Made by a program: the position numbers and the translations under genes
The notes under the pieces: model-generated
The model's input: the letters and a program-made list of their open reading frames with translations, nothing else
Databases searched by the model: none
Told to the model about the DNA's origin: nothing
Source: Bacillus sp. FJAT-44742
Lineage (GTDB): Bacteria > Bacillota > Bacilli > Bacillales > Marinococcaceae
Length of the DNA: 64,000 bases
Assembly (NCBI RefSeq): GCF_002797315.1
Contig: NZ_KZ454936.1
Location: forward strand, 557,133 to 621,132
Reading direction: 5' to 3'
In this document: piece by piece, positions 55,959 through 64,000 of the stretch
How the letters are laid out: the number at the start of each line of letters is the position of its first letter
Position numbering within the stretch: the first letter of the stretch is position 1

Positions 55959-56729
55959 ATGTTACACCAATTTTCGCGAAATGAATTAGCTATCGGACAA
56001 GAAGGGCTGGAGCTATTAAAAAATAAAACTGTAGCTGTGCTTGGAATCGGGGGAGTAGGTTCTTTTGCAGCTGAAGCACTGGTTCGCTCAGGCGTAGGAC
56101 GAGTAGTGTTGGTAGACAAGGATAATATAGATATAACAAATGTAAACCGCCAGCTACACGCTTTACTTTCCACTGTCGGACAACCGAAAGTAGATGTGAT
56201 GAAGGAACGACTCTTAGATATTAATCCTGAGTGTGACATTGTTGCCTTAAAAATGTTTTACACAGAAGAGACCTATGAAGCTTTTTTTGAACATGGGCTC
56301 GATTTCGTTATTGATGCTTCTGATACCATTTCCTATAAGGTCCATTTAATGAAAGAGTGCTTAACAAGGGATATTCCTATTATTTCAAGCATGGGTGCTG
56401 CAAACAAAATGGATCCGACGCAGCTGAAAGTTGTAGATATTTCCGAAACATCTTATGATCCGATGGCACGAGTGATAAGAAGAAAGCTTAGAAAAGAGGG
56501 AATTTACGGGGGAATAGATGTAGTCTTTTCAGAAGAGTCTCCTATTCAGATCAGAGAGGAAGTAAGAAAAGAAATTGCTCCTGAAAAGGCAGAAATACGA
56601 AAAGCAAAGATCCCTCCTTCTTCCAATGCTTTTGTTCCTTCGGTAGCTGGATTAATTGCTACGGGCCATGTCATGAGCCGTCTTTTGGAGCCCATTGAAA
56701 TTCAGAGATATGATAAGGAAAAAGGGTAA
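55959..56729 (+). CDS. tcdA: tRNA threonylcarbamoyladenosine dehydratase
   Basis: TcdA (YrvM, CsdL) cyclises t6A37 in tRNA to ct6A, using ATP. The 256-residue E1-like protein has FSRNELAIGQEGLELLKNKTVAVLGIGGVGS (nucleotide-binding GxGGVGS), VDKDNIDITNVNRQLHA and DASDTISYKV. I start at ATG 55959, after AAGGGAGAGGAG; the longer frame would run through the 6S terminator. In B. subtilis tcdA (yrvM) sits beside rarA. Confidence 0.93.
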   Translation: MLHQFSRNELAIGQEGLELLKNKTVAVLGIGGVGSFAAEALVRSGVGRVVLVDKDNIDITNVNRQLHALLSTVGQPKVDVMKERLLDINPECDIVALKMFYTEETYEAFFEHGLDFVIDASDTISYKVHLMKECLTRDIPIISSMGAANKMDPTQLKVVDISETSYDPMARVIRRKLRKEGIYGGIDVVFSEESPIQIREEVRKEIAPEKAEIRKAKIPPSSNAFVPSVAGLIATGHVMSRLLEPIEIQRYDKEKG

Positions 56730-56753
56730 CCCGGACAAACGGGTTACCCTTTT
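56720..56753. terminator. Bidirectional terminator between tcdA and rsfA-type gene
   Basis: AAAGGGTAACCCG pairs with CGGGTTACCCTTT around ACAAA, with T residues following. Convergent genes share it. Confidence 0.93.
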
Positions 56754-56770
56754 CACTATAGTTTCCCTGC

Positions 56771-57391
56771 CTATTCCGCTTTGGCGATTTTTTCAAGGTT
56801 ACCGTTTTTATCCATCCGGAAACTGGAGGTCATGTTTCTGTCTTCGTCACCTAAAAAAGCCATCCGGCGAGCGCGGTTCATAATTTCAATAAGTGATTTA
56901 TAATCTTCTTCTACAGAAGTATATTTTTCTTTTAGTTGCTTTAGTTCATTTTGATAGGAAGTAATTTGTTTTTTTAAGGCAGTAATCTCCTCTTTTAATT
57001 GACTGTTTTCCTGGTTAACAGCGTATCTATCATTTGACTGGGAGGAAAGAGAAGATAAATAGGTAATAACCTTGTGCAAACTCATCTCTTCTTCCATTGG
57101 AGGAGAAAAACTGGTCTGGGGAGAAGAGAAGCTCTGAGGGGCGACTGCTTGAATAGCAACCTGACGCTGTCTCTGCTTTCTTTCCCGTTTAGCCTGTTGG
57201 ATCGCATTATCGTATTGGTTTCTTACCACTGCATTCCATCGGAAACCACATGCAGCAGAAGTTCTGTTTAGTTCGTCTCCGACTTCATCAAACGCACGGA
57301 GCTGAGTACTTCCGTTTTTAATATGCTTGAGAACTGTTTCAGCTAATAATAGATCGTCTTCATGGGACCATGCATCTTGCCTGATTTTCAC
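56771..57391 (-). CDS. RsfA-type transcription factor
   Basis: RsfA-family proteins are Myb/SANT-like regulators; RsfA itself tunes forespore sigma-F genes. This 206-residue product starts with [50 protein letters not shown] (outline of the DNA-binding repeat), then a basic [10 protein letters not shown] stretch, a linker and a long coiled coil. I prefer GTG 57391 with AGGAG about 9 nt upstream; an ATG two codons earlier is too near the site. Which paralogue (RsfA, YlbO or other) is unknown. Confidence 0.82.
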   Translation of the reverse strand: MKIRQDAWSHEDDLLLAETVLKHIKNGSTQLRAFDEVGDELNRTSAACGFRWNAVVRNQYDNAIQQAKRERKQRQRQVAIQAVAPQSFSSPQTSFSPPMEEEMSLHKVITYLSSLSSQSNDRYAVNQENSQLKEEITALKKQITSYQNELKQLKEKYTSVEEDYKSLIEIMNRARRMAFLGDEDRNMTSSFRMDKNGNLEKIAKAE

Positions 57392-57621
57392 AATCATCAC
57401 TCCTTATATGCTTTCAGGATTTAATATATAAATTTGATGAAAAATAAGAGAATACAAAAAATGAATATAGCAATCAGGAAACACCTTATTAGTCTCTTAA
57501 TGTAGACAAACATTTCTTTTTTTATACCTTTTTAGACAGGTATTCCCCTTGTATAAGGAAAACTTGAAGAGGAAGACTGGGTATGCTCGAGTATTTTAGC
57601 TTCTAGTATGATGTTTCTCAT

Positions 57622-57664
57622 AAAAAAGACGTGACCTGGCAGATTGCCAGAGCACGTCTTTTTT
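57622..57664 (-). terminator. Terminator of rarA
   Basis: AAAAGACGTG and CACGTCTTTT form a long stem enclosing a second CTGGCA/TGCCAG helix, with T runs on both strands, directly after the rarA stop. Confidence 0.93.
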
Positions 57665-58940
57665 ATTTATGTTTAGGCTTGAGCTTTACATAGATCTCTT
57701 GTAATGTCTGTTCGAATTTACTATTGTCTTTAGGATGATAGTATTGTTTATATTTTAACTTATCTGGAAGGTACTGCTGAGCAACCCAACCATTTGTATA
57801 ATCATGGGGGTATTTATAGGTGACCCCTCTTCCAAGCTTGCTCGCTCCCTTATAGTGTGCATCTTTCAAATGAAGTGGGATCTCAGGAGTGGCTGAGTCA
57901 AGGAGATCTTGCCTTGCCGCATCCAGAGCTTTATAGGCTGAATTAGATTTCGGTGATAGACAGAGTTCAATAATAACATTGGAAAGAGGAATACGTGCTT
58001 CCGGGAAACCTAAACGTTCAGCTGCCTCGACTGCAGCAAGGGCTCTGGGGCCTGCCTGAGGATTAGCCAGCCCAATATCTTCATAAGCTGTTACAATTAG
58101 TCTTCTCCCGATGCTCACAAGATCACCTGCTTCAACAAGACGGGCAAGATAATGTAGAGCTGCATCGACATCGCTTCCACGAATTGATTTCTGGAAGGCC
58201 GATAAAACATCATAATGACCGTCTCCATCTTTGTCATGAGTGAAGCTCTTTTTTTGTATACATTCCTCAGCGGTTTCTAATGTAATGGGGATTTCCCCAT
58301 TTTCATTTTGAGGGGTGGAAAGAGAAGCAAGTTCCAGGGCGTTCAATGCAGACCTCAAATCACCGCCGCTGGCTGTGGCAAGGTGGTTCAGAGCTTCCTC
58401 ATCGACGGCTACCGGCATATTTCCTAACCCGTTTTCTTTATTTTCGACGGCTCTTTTTAATGCTGTTTTAACGTTATCTTCGGATAAAGGCCGGAGCTCA
58501 AAGATCTGAGATCTGCTTCGAATAGCTGGATTTATTGCATGATAAGGATTAGCTGTAGTGGCTCCTATTAAAATAATCAAGCCTTTTTCCAAATGAGGAA
58601 GAAGAAAATCTTGTTTGGTTTTGTCTAACCGATGGACTTCATCCATGATAACGATCAATTGGCCGCTTATCTTTGCTTCTTCTACTGCAATCTCCATATC
58701 TTTTTTGTTATTGACCACAGCGTTCAGCATTTTAAAAGAAGTGTCCGTACTTCCAGCAATTGCCCGTGCAATAGATGTTTTCCCTGTGCCGGGAGGACCA
58801 TACAAAATCATGGATGAGAGCTTGCGAGCGTCAACCATTCTCCGCAATAGCCTGCCTTTTCCTGTAATGTGTTCCTGCCCTAGAATCTCCTCAATGCTTT
58901 GAGGGCGCATACGGTAAGCGAGGGGCTGGTTTTTCCTCAT
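57663..58940 (-). CDS. rarA: Replication-associated recombination protein RarA
   Basis: RarA (MgsA) is a clamp-loader-like AAA+ ATPase at stalled forks. The 425-residue protein starts MRKNQPLAYRMRPQSIEEILGQEHI, with Walker A LYGPPGTGKTSIA, Walker B VIMDEVHRLDK, sensor 1 GATTANP and the tetramer domain with EDIGLANPQA. I use ATG 58940, preceded by GGAGG; the frame from 59111 adds 57 unsupported residues. In B. subtilis the gene is yrvN, between tcdA and cymR. Confidence 0.95.
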   Translation of the reverse strand: MRKNQPLAYRMRPQSIEEILGQEHITGKGRLLRRMVDARKLSSMILYGPPGTGKTSIARAIAGSTDTSFKMLNAVVNNKKDMEIAVEEAKISGQLIVIMDEVHRLDKTKQDFLLPHLEKGLIILIGATTANPYHAINPAIRSRSQIFELRPLSEDNVKTALKRAVENKENGLGNMPVAVDEEALNHLATASGGDLRSALNALELASLSTPQNENGEIPITLETAEECIQKKSFTHDKDGDGHYDVLSAFQKSIRGSDVDAALHYLARLVEAGDLVSIGRRLIVTAYEDIGLANPQAGPRALAAVEAAERLGFPEARIPLSNVIIELCLSPKSNSAYKALDAARQDLLDSATPEIPLHLKDAHYKGASKLGRGVTYKYPHDYTNGWVAQQYLPDKLKYKQYYHPKDNSKFEQTLQEIYVKLKPKHK

Positions 58941-59128
58941 CTTCGTGCCTCCGTTCTGTACATCGAACATTAGTTCTATTCTAATTCCTTTTAATATCTT
59001 TGTAAACATATAAAGAATATCGGGAACAGAATCATGCAATTTGGTATTTATCCATGCTATAATAGCAGGGAATTCATAGGGACGAAAAGCGTTATGTGCA
59101 ATTTGAGACAATAGAGAGAAGGTTTACC

Positions 59129-59830
59129 ATGGAAGGGATAATGGGGAAAGCCCAGCTTTTAACTTTAAGGTGGCTGATCTTTATGATTGGCTTAATTATT
59201 ATGTCTTTTGGTATTGCCTTGATGATTCGGGCCGAATTAGGAAGCGCCCCGTGGGATGTCCTCCATATAGGACTTACTCTTCAATTAGGATTAACAGTGG
59301 GAACATGGAGCATCATTATAGGGATATTTATCATTGGATTCACGTCTCTGCTTACAAAAGAACGTCCCCAGCTTGGCGGAATCGTTAACATGGTGCTTGT
59401 CGGGGTTTTTATAGATGTCTTTCTCTTTGTACTCCCGGCAGGAGGAACTTTTTTATGGCAGCTTCTAATGCTGCTTGGCGGGATCATTGTCATTGCTTAT
59501 GGAATAGGTTTGTATATTGCTCCAAATTGCGGAGCTGGTCCGAGGGATAGTCTGATGCTTGCCCTGACTCAAAAGACAGGCTGGAAGGTATCACGAGTTC
59601 GGGGCATTATGGAAATCGTTGTTTTAACAGTCGGCTGGCTCCTGGGAGGACCAGTTTTTCTGGGGACAATATTATTTTGTTTTGGAATTGGAGCAGTAGT
59701 GGGTATTACACTGCCACAATGCCAGCAATTTGTTGATCGATTGATTAAAAGAGGTGGTATGGATGAAAATTTCAACAAAGGGACGATACGGGCTGACCAT
59801 TATGATGGCGCTGGCAAAGAAGTACGGTGA
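59129..59830 (+). CDS. YczE-like (YitT-type) membrane protein
   Basis: A 233-residue protein with five membrane segments, motifs RWLIFMIGLIIMSFGIALMIRAELGSAPWDVLHIGL and NCGAGPRDSLMLAL (outline), as in YczE/YyaS proteins of unknown function. ATG 59129 follows GAGAAGG. The gene runs 68 nt into cymR in another frame, so its last 23 residues are read from the cymR start region and look unlike a normal family tail. An original stop may have been lost. Confidence 0.78.
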   Translation: MEGIMGKAQLLTLRWLIFMIGLIIMSFGIALMIRAELGSAPWDVLHIGLTLQLGLTVGTWSIIIGIFIIGFTSLLTKERPQLGGIVNMVLVGVFIDVFLFVLPAGGTFLWQLLMLLGGIIVIAYGIGLYIAPNCGAGPRDSLMLALTQKTGWKVSRVRGIMEIVVLTVGWLLGGPVFLGTILFCFGIGAVVGITLPQCQQFVDRLIKRGGMDENFNKGTIRADHYDGAGKEVR

Positions 59831-60182
59831 AGGGCCTGTTTCTTTAAAGTCTATTGCAAAAGAGCATAATTTATCAGAGCATTACCTTGAGCAGCTTATT
59901 GCTCCTCTTCGCAATGCTATGCTTGTAAAAAGCGTTAGAGGCGCTTATGGTGGCTATATGCTTGCAAAAAGCGCAGAGGAAATTACAGCAGGTGATATTA
60001 TTAGGGTGCTTGAAGGCCCCATTAGTCCTGTGGAAGTTATGGAAAATGAAGAGCCAGCGAAACGAAATCTCTGGATTCAAATTCGAGATGCAGTGAAAGA
60101 GGTCCTTGATAATACCACGCTTCATGATTTAGCAACATATGAAGATAAAGGTGATCAGGAATACTTTATGTTTTATATTTAG
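59763..60182 (+). CDS. cymR: Cysteine metabolism repressor CymR
   Basis: CymR is an Rrf2-type repressor that, with CysK, shuts cysteine synthesis and uptake genes when cysteine is plentiful. The 139-residue protein has MKISTKGRYGLTIMMALAK, a winged helix (ISLKSIAKEHNLSEHYLEQLIAPL outline) and GAYGGYMLAKSAEEIT. ATG 59763 follows AGAGGTGG. It lacks the Fe-S cysteines of IscR, as CymR should. Adjacent iscS agrees with the B. subtilis order. Confidence 0.93.
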   Translation: MKISTKGRYGLTIMMALAKKYGEGPVSLKSIAKEHNLSEHYLEQLIAPLRNAMLVKSVRGAYGGYMLAKSAEEITAGDIIRVLEGPISPVEVMENEEPAKRNLWIQIRDAVKEVLDNTTLHDLATYEDKGDQEYFMFYI

Positions 60183-60285
60183 ATAATAATAGAAAAATGA
60201 AATAGACTTCATTACATGAACAGTCTTTAGTCAATACTTGCAAGAAACAGGCCGTTCATGGTGAATGAAGGAGGGTATGTAAATA

Positions 60286-61434
60286 ATGAAGCCGATATAT
60301 ATGGATCATGCTGCCACCAGCCCGGTCCGGGAAGAGGTAATTGACGCAATGCTGCCCTTCATGAAAGAGCACTTTGGAAACCCATCCAGCATTCATCAAT
60401 TTGGAAGGCGATCTCGTCAAGCATTAGATGAATCAAGAAGGACGATTGCACAATCTATTGAATCCTCTCCAGAAGAAATCATCTTTACAAGCGGCGGAAC
60501 AGAAGCGGACAACCTTGCTTTAATAGGTTATGCAGAAGCCAATCAAGGAAAAGGGAAGCATATTATTACCACTCAAATTGAGCATCATGCTATCCTTCAT
60601 ACTTGTGAAAGGCTTGAAAAAATGGGATATGATGTGACGTATCTCCCTGTTTCTGAAGAGGGACTTGTCTCTGTACAGGAAATAGAATCATCTCTCCGGG
60701 AGGATACAATTCTAGTTTCGATCATGTATGGTAATAACGAAGTGGGCACTCTCCAGCCTATTGAAGAGATAGGGGCCTTATTAAGGGAAAAAGAGGTAGC
60801 CTTTCATACTGATGCAGTTCAGGTATACGGTCTTCTTCCTCTTACTATGAAGACTTTGCCTGTGGATATGCTGTCTGTGTCCTCGCACAAAATTAATGGA
60901 CCCAAGGGGACAGGCTTTTTATATGTCCGTAACGGGATAAATATCTCCCCGACTGTAACGGGGGGCGAACAAGAACGGAAACGAAGGGCTGGAACAGAAA
61001 ACGTTCCGTCGATTGTAGGCTTTGCCAAGGCTGCTGAGCTGGCCGTTAAGGAACAAGAAGAGCGATGGAACAAATACAGACAGTTAACTGATCTTTTTCT
61101 GGACCGTCTTGAAGAGAAGGAAGTAAGAAGATATATTAATGGAAATAGAAATAAGTCACTCCCTCATATTCTAAATCTCAGCTTTCCTAAGATAAATGTA
61201 GAGTCCATGCTTGTAAACCTGGATTTAGCTGGGATTGCTGCTTCTAGTGGTTCAGCCTGTACGGCAGGATCTATTGAACCATCTCATGTGCTGGCTGCAA
61301 TGTACAAAGAAGGAGAAAGACTTTATTCTTCTATTCGGTTTAGCCTTGGGTACGGCAATTCCGCGGAAGAAATTGAGTACGTTACTGAGGAGTTGAAAAA
61401 GATTACTGAGCGTTTGAGCGCTCAGGCTGAATGA
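60286..61434 (+). CDS. iscS: Cysteine desulfurase (YrvO type)
   Basis: This PLP enzyme takes sulfur from cysteine. The 382 residues include YMDHAATSPV, SGGTEADNLAL, IEHHAI, the PLP lysine in SSHKINGPKG and the persulfide cysteine in SSGSACTAGSIEPSHVL (about residue 325). In B. subtilis the equivalent YrvO gives sulfur directly to MnmA, which fits the neighbour gene 17 nt downstream. ATG 60286 follows GAAGGAGGG. Confidence 0.95.
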   Translation: MKPIYMDHAATSPVREEVIDAMLPFMKEHFGNPSSIHQFGRRSRQALDESRRTIAQSIESSPEEIIFTSGGTEADNLALIGYAEANQGKGKHIITTQIEHHAILHTCERLEKMGYDVTYLPVSEEGLVSVQEIESSLREDTILVSIMYGNNEVGTLQPIEEIGALLREKEVAFHTDAVQVYGLLPLTMKTLPVDMLSVSSHKINGPKGTGFLYVRNGINISPTVTGGEQERKRRAGTENVPSIVGFAKAAELAVKEQEERWNKYRQLTDLFLDRLEEKEVRRYINGNRNKSLPHILNLSFPKINVESMLVNLDLAGIAASSGSACTAGSIEPSHVLAAMYKEGERLYSSIRFSLGYGNSAEEIEYVTEELKKITERLSAQAE

Positions 61435-61445
61435 AAACGGGGTGA

Positions 61446-62590
<1,145 letters not shown>

Positions 62591-62659
62591 CCTCTTTCAT
62601 CGTACAGATGCAAAAGGACAATTTTTGAAAAGTTCTTTGATGAAGAAAGGAGAAGCAAC

Positions 62660-63319
62660 ATGCACGAAAATGAAAAAGCGAGACAAGCGCTGCAGGAAGG
62701 AAATATGGAGGAAGCGGCAAAAGCATTACATAAAGCTATTGAGGAAGATCCAAACGATCCGGTTAACTTTATTAATTTTGGCAACCTCTTAGCCGGCGTG
62801 GGAGAGGAAGACAGGGCTCTGCAGTTTTATCAAAAAGCACTAGAGCTGGATGAAAATGCTGCTACTGCCTATTACGGCTCAGGCAATGTATTATATAATC
62901 AAGATAAAATGGCAGAAGCTCTTACCATGTACCAGCAGGCATTAAAAGCAGGTTTGGATGATCCAAATTTACATTATATGATGGGCCTTGTGTATTATCA
63001 GTCTGGAAGGATTCCAAGGGCCCTGGCTTCACTGAAAAGAGCTCTGGAGCAGAATGAAGAGGATACAGAAGCGCGCTTTTACTATGGTTTATGTCTGGCC
63101 CAGTCGGACCAGATAGAAGAATCCATTTTGGAATTTGAGCGAGTGATCAATGAAAATGAAGAGCATGCAGATGCCCACTTTAACCTTGGTGTGGCAATGA
63201 TTTACCAAGAGAAAGCAAAAGAAGCACTGAACCATTTTGAAAAAGCTTTGGAGATCCAGCCAGATCACATGCTTGCTGCCAATGGGAAAAAAAGAGTAGA
63301 AGAGCTGCTGGGAAATTAA
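62660..63319 (+). CDS. yrrB: Tetratricopeptide repeat protein (YrrB type)
   Basis: A 219-residue soluble protein built of about six TPR units in a row, with consensus stretches such as NFGNLLAGVGEEDRALQFYQKALELD and AHFNLGVAMIYQEKAKEALNHFEKALEI (outline). TPRs bind protein partners. B. subtilis YrrB lies in the same place between mnmA and recD2 and has a solved TPR structure as I recall. ATG follows AAAGGAG. Confidence 0.88.
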   Translation: MHENEKARQALQEGNMEEAAKALHKAIEEDPNDPVNFINFGNLLAGVGEEDRALQFYQKALELDENAATAYYGSGNVLYNQDKMAEALTMYQQALKAGLDDPNLHYMMGLVYYQSGRIPRALASLKRALEQNEEDTEARFYYGLCLAQSDQIEESILEFERVINENEEHADAHFNLGVAMIYQEKAKEALNHFEKALEIQPDHMLAANGKKRVEELLGN

Positions 63320-63334
63320 GTGGAGGAAAAAGTA

Positions 63335-64000
63335 ATGGTGGATCATTCTTCTCAATTGAATACAGAGGAAGAAGACCGTCCCTATATTCGGGGCAGTGTC
63401 CTTCATGTTATTTTTCGAAACGACGATAATGGCTACACAGTAGCAAAAGTGAAGGTGAAAAAGGCCCAGCCTTCTGTGGAAGGTGACACGGTTACCGTGG
63501 TCGGGTTTTTTCCAGTCATTGAACCAGAAGAAACGTATGAATTTGAAGGATCTTTCAAAGAGCATCCACGGTTTGGAAAACAGCTCCAGGCAGAATCATA
63601 TCGTAAGGATATTCCTACAGAAGAAGAAGCTGTCATCTCTTATTTAGCCAGCGACCGTTTCACGGGGATCGGGAAGAAAACAGCTGCGTCGATCGTACAA
63701 AGCCTGGGTAATGATGCCATAAATAAAATCCTTGATAATCCAGACGTTTTAAGGGAAGTACAAGGATTAAACGAAAAAAAGCGTACCCTCTTATTTGATC
63801 AATTGATGGAAACTCAGGGGATGGAGAGAGCGATGCTCTTGTTGACCCGTTATGGCTTTGGCCTTGATCTTGCAGTCAAGGTTTATAATACGTATAAAGA
63901 CCAGACCTTGGAAACTGTTCAGAGTAACCCTTATCAACTTGTCTGGGATGTAGAAGGAATTGGCTTTCATAAAGCAGATAAACTGGGACGAAAGATGGGA
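63335..64000 (+). CDS. recD2: RecD2-type DNA helicase, 3'-truncated by the window
   Basis: The frame starts at ATG 63335 after GGAGG and is open to the window end. The 222 residues seen include PYIRGSVLHVIFRNDDNGYTVAKV, SYLASDRFTGIGKKTAASIVQSLG, GLDLAVKVYNTYKDQTLE and SNPYQLVWDVEGIGFHKADKLG (outlines), which are the N-terminal OB and helix-hairpin-helix region of RecD2 (YrrC). The helicase domain lies beyond the edge. Family length is near 800 residues. Confidence 0.92.
   Translation, partial: MVDHSSQLNTEEEDRPYIRGSVLHVIFRNDDNGYTVAKVKVKKAQPSVEGDTVTVVGFFPVIEPEETYEFEGSFKEHPRFGKQLQAESYRKDIPTEEEAVISYLASDRFTGIGKKTAASIVQSLGNDAINKILDNPDVLREVQGLNEKKRTLLFDQLMETQGMERAMLLLTRYGFGLDLAVKVYNTYKDQTLETVQSNPYQLVWDVEGIGFHKADKLGRKMG

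Noticed and set aside
55784-55984. 66-codon frame before tcdA
   Set aside because: It runs through the 6S RNA and its terminator and overlaps the tcdA start region without a binding site.
57663-59111. RarA start at 59111, giving 482 residues
   Set aside because: The extra 57 residues cross the promoter region and the GGAGG site; ATG 58940 matches the normal RarA start.

Overview
This window looks like an ordinary stretch of chromosome from an endospore-forming member of the Bacillaceae. The evidence is a set of sporulation genes (yhaL, spo0B, safA, a coxA-like gene, bofC, spoVB, an rsfA-type regulator, a YjcZ-type micro-protein), strong AGGAGG ribosome binding sites, many U-tailed terminators, and gene order close to two Bacillus subtilis blocks. 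The exported PrsA is very acidic, which suggests a halophilic or alkaliphilic relative; that is inference. I see no rRNA, tRNA, CRISPR array, prophage or insertion sequence. The window cuts a sensor kinase at the left edge and recD2 at the right edge.

Layout. 1-13280 follows the B. subtilis yha-ecs region: CssS-like kinase end, yhaL, prsA, small membrane proteins, yhaI, scoC/hpr, yhaH, serC, hit, an inserted acyl-CoA ligase and PCYCGC lipoprotein, then ecsABC. 13293-22657 holds a yhaA-type amidohydrolase, a CcdA-like protein, pbpF, the haem genes hemE-hemH-hemY and an unusual arginase-family protein. 22862-23131 encodes an extremely glutamine-rich small protein. 23335-35957 is the spo0B-obg-pheB-pheA-niaR-safA-coxA-yebC-bofC-ruvAB-queA-tgt block. 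35998-45506 carries yajC, yrzE, an ArsB/NhaD-type transporter, yrbG, spoVB, comN, separate secD and secF, a cation diffusion facilitator and yrvD. 45582-64000 is recJ-apt-relA-dtd, a T-box, hisS-aspS, 6S RNA, tcdA, rsfA, rarA, a YczE-like protein, cymR-iscS-mnmA, a TPR protein and recD2.

How the genes work together. Several groups are recognisable: protein export and its quality control (prsA, ecsABC, yajC, secD, secF), coproporphyrin-dependent haem synthesis (hemEHY), queuosine tRNA modification (queA-tgt), Holliday-junction processing (ruvAB), stringent response and purine salvage (relA, apt), and cysteine-derived sulfur flow to tRNA thiolation (cymR-iscS-mnmA). RNA-level control is visible as a T-box before hisS, a 6S RNA with its own promoter, and two hairpins that overlap ribosome binding sites (coxA and the NhaD-like gene).

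I did not find a clearly new multi-gene system. The best leads are the 61% glutamine protein, an arginase-family enzyme with a cysteine at a metal-ligand position, the T-box whose acceptor-pairing base does not fit a normal histidine tRNA, shared TGACAA/TTGTCA palindromes at the hemE and pheB promoters, a possible structured RNA between bofC and ruvA, and a 68-nt gene overlap at cymR.
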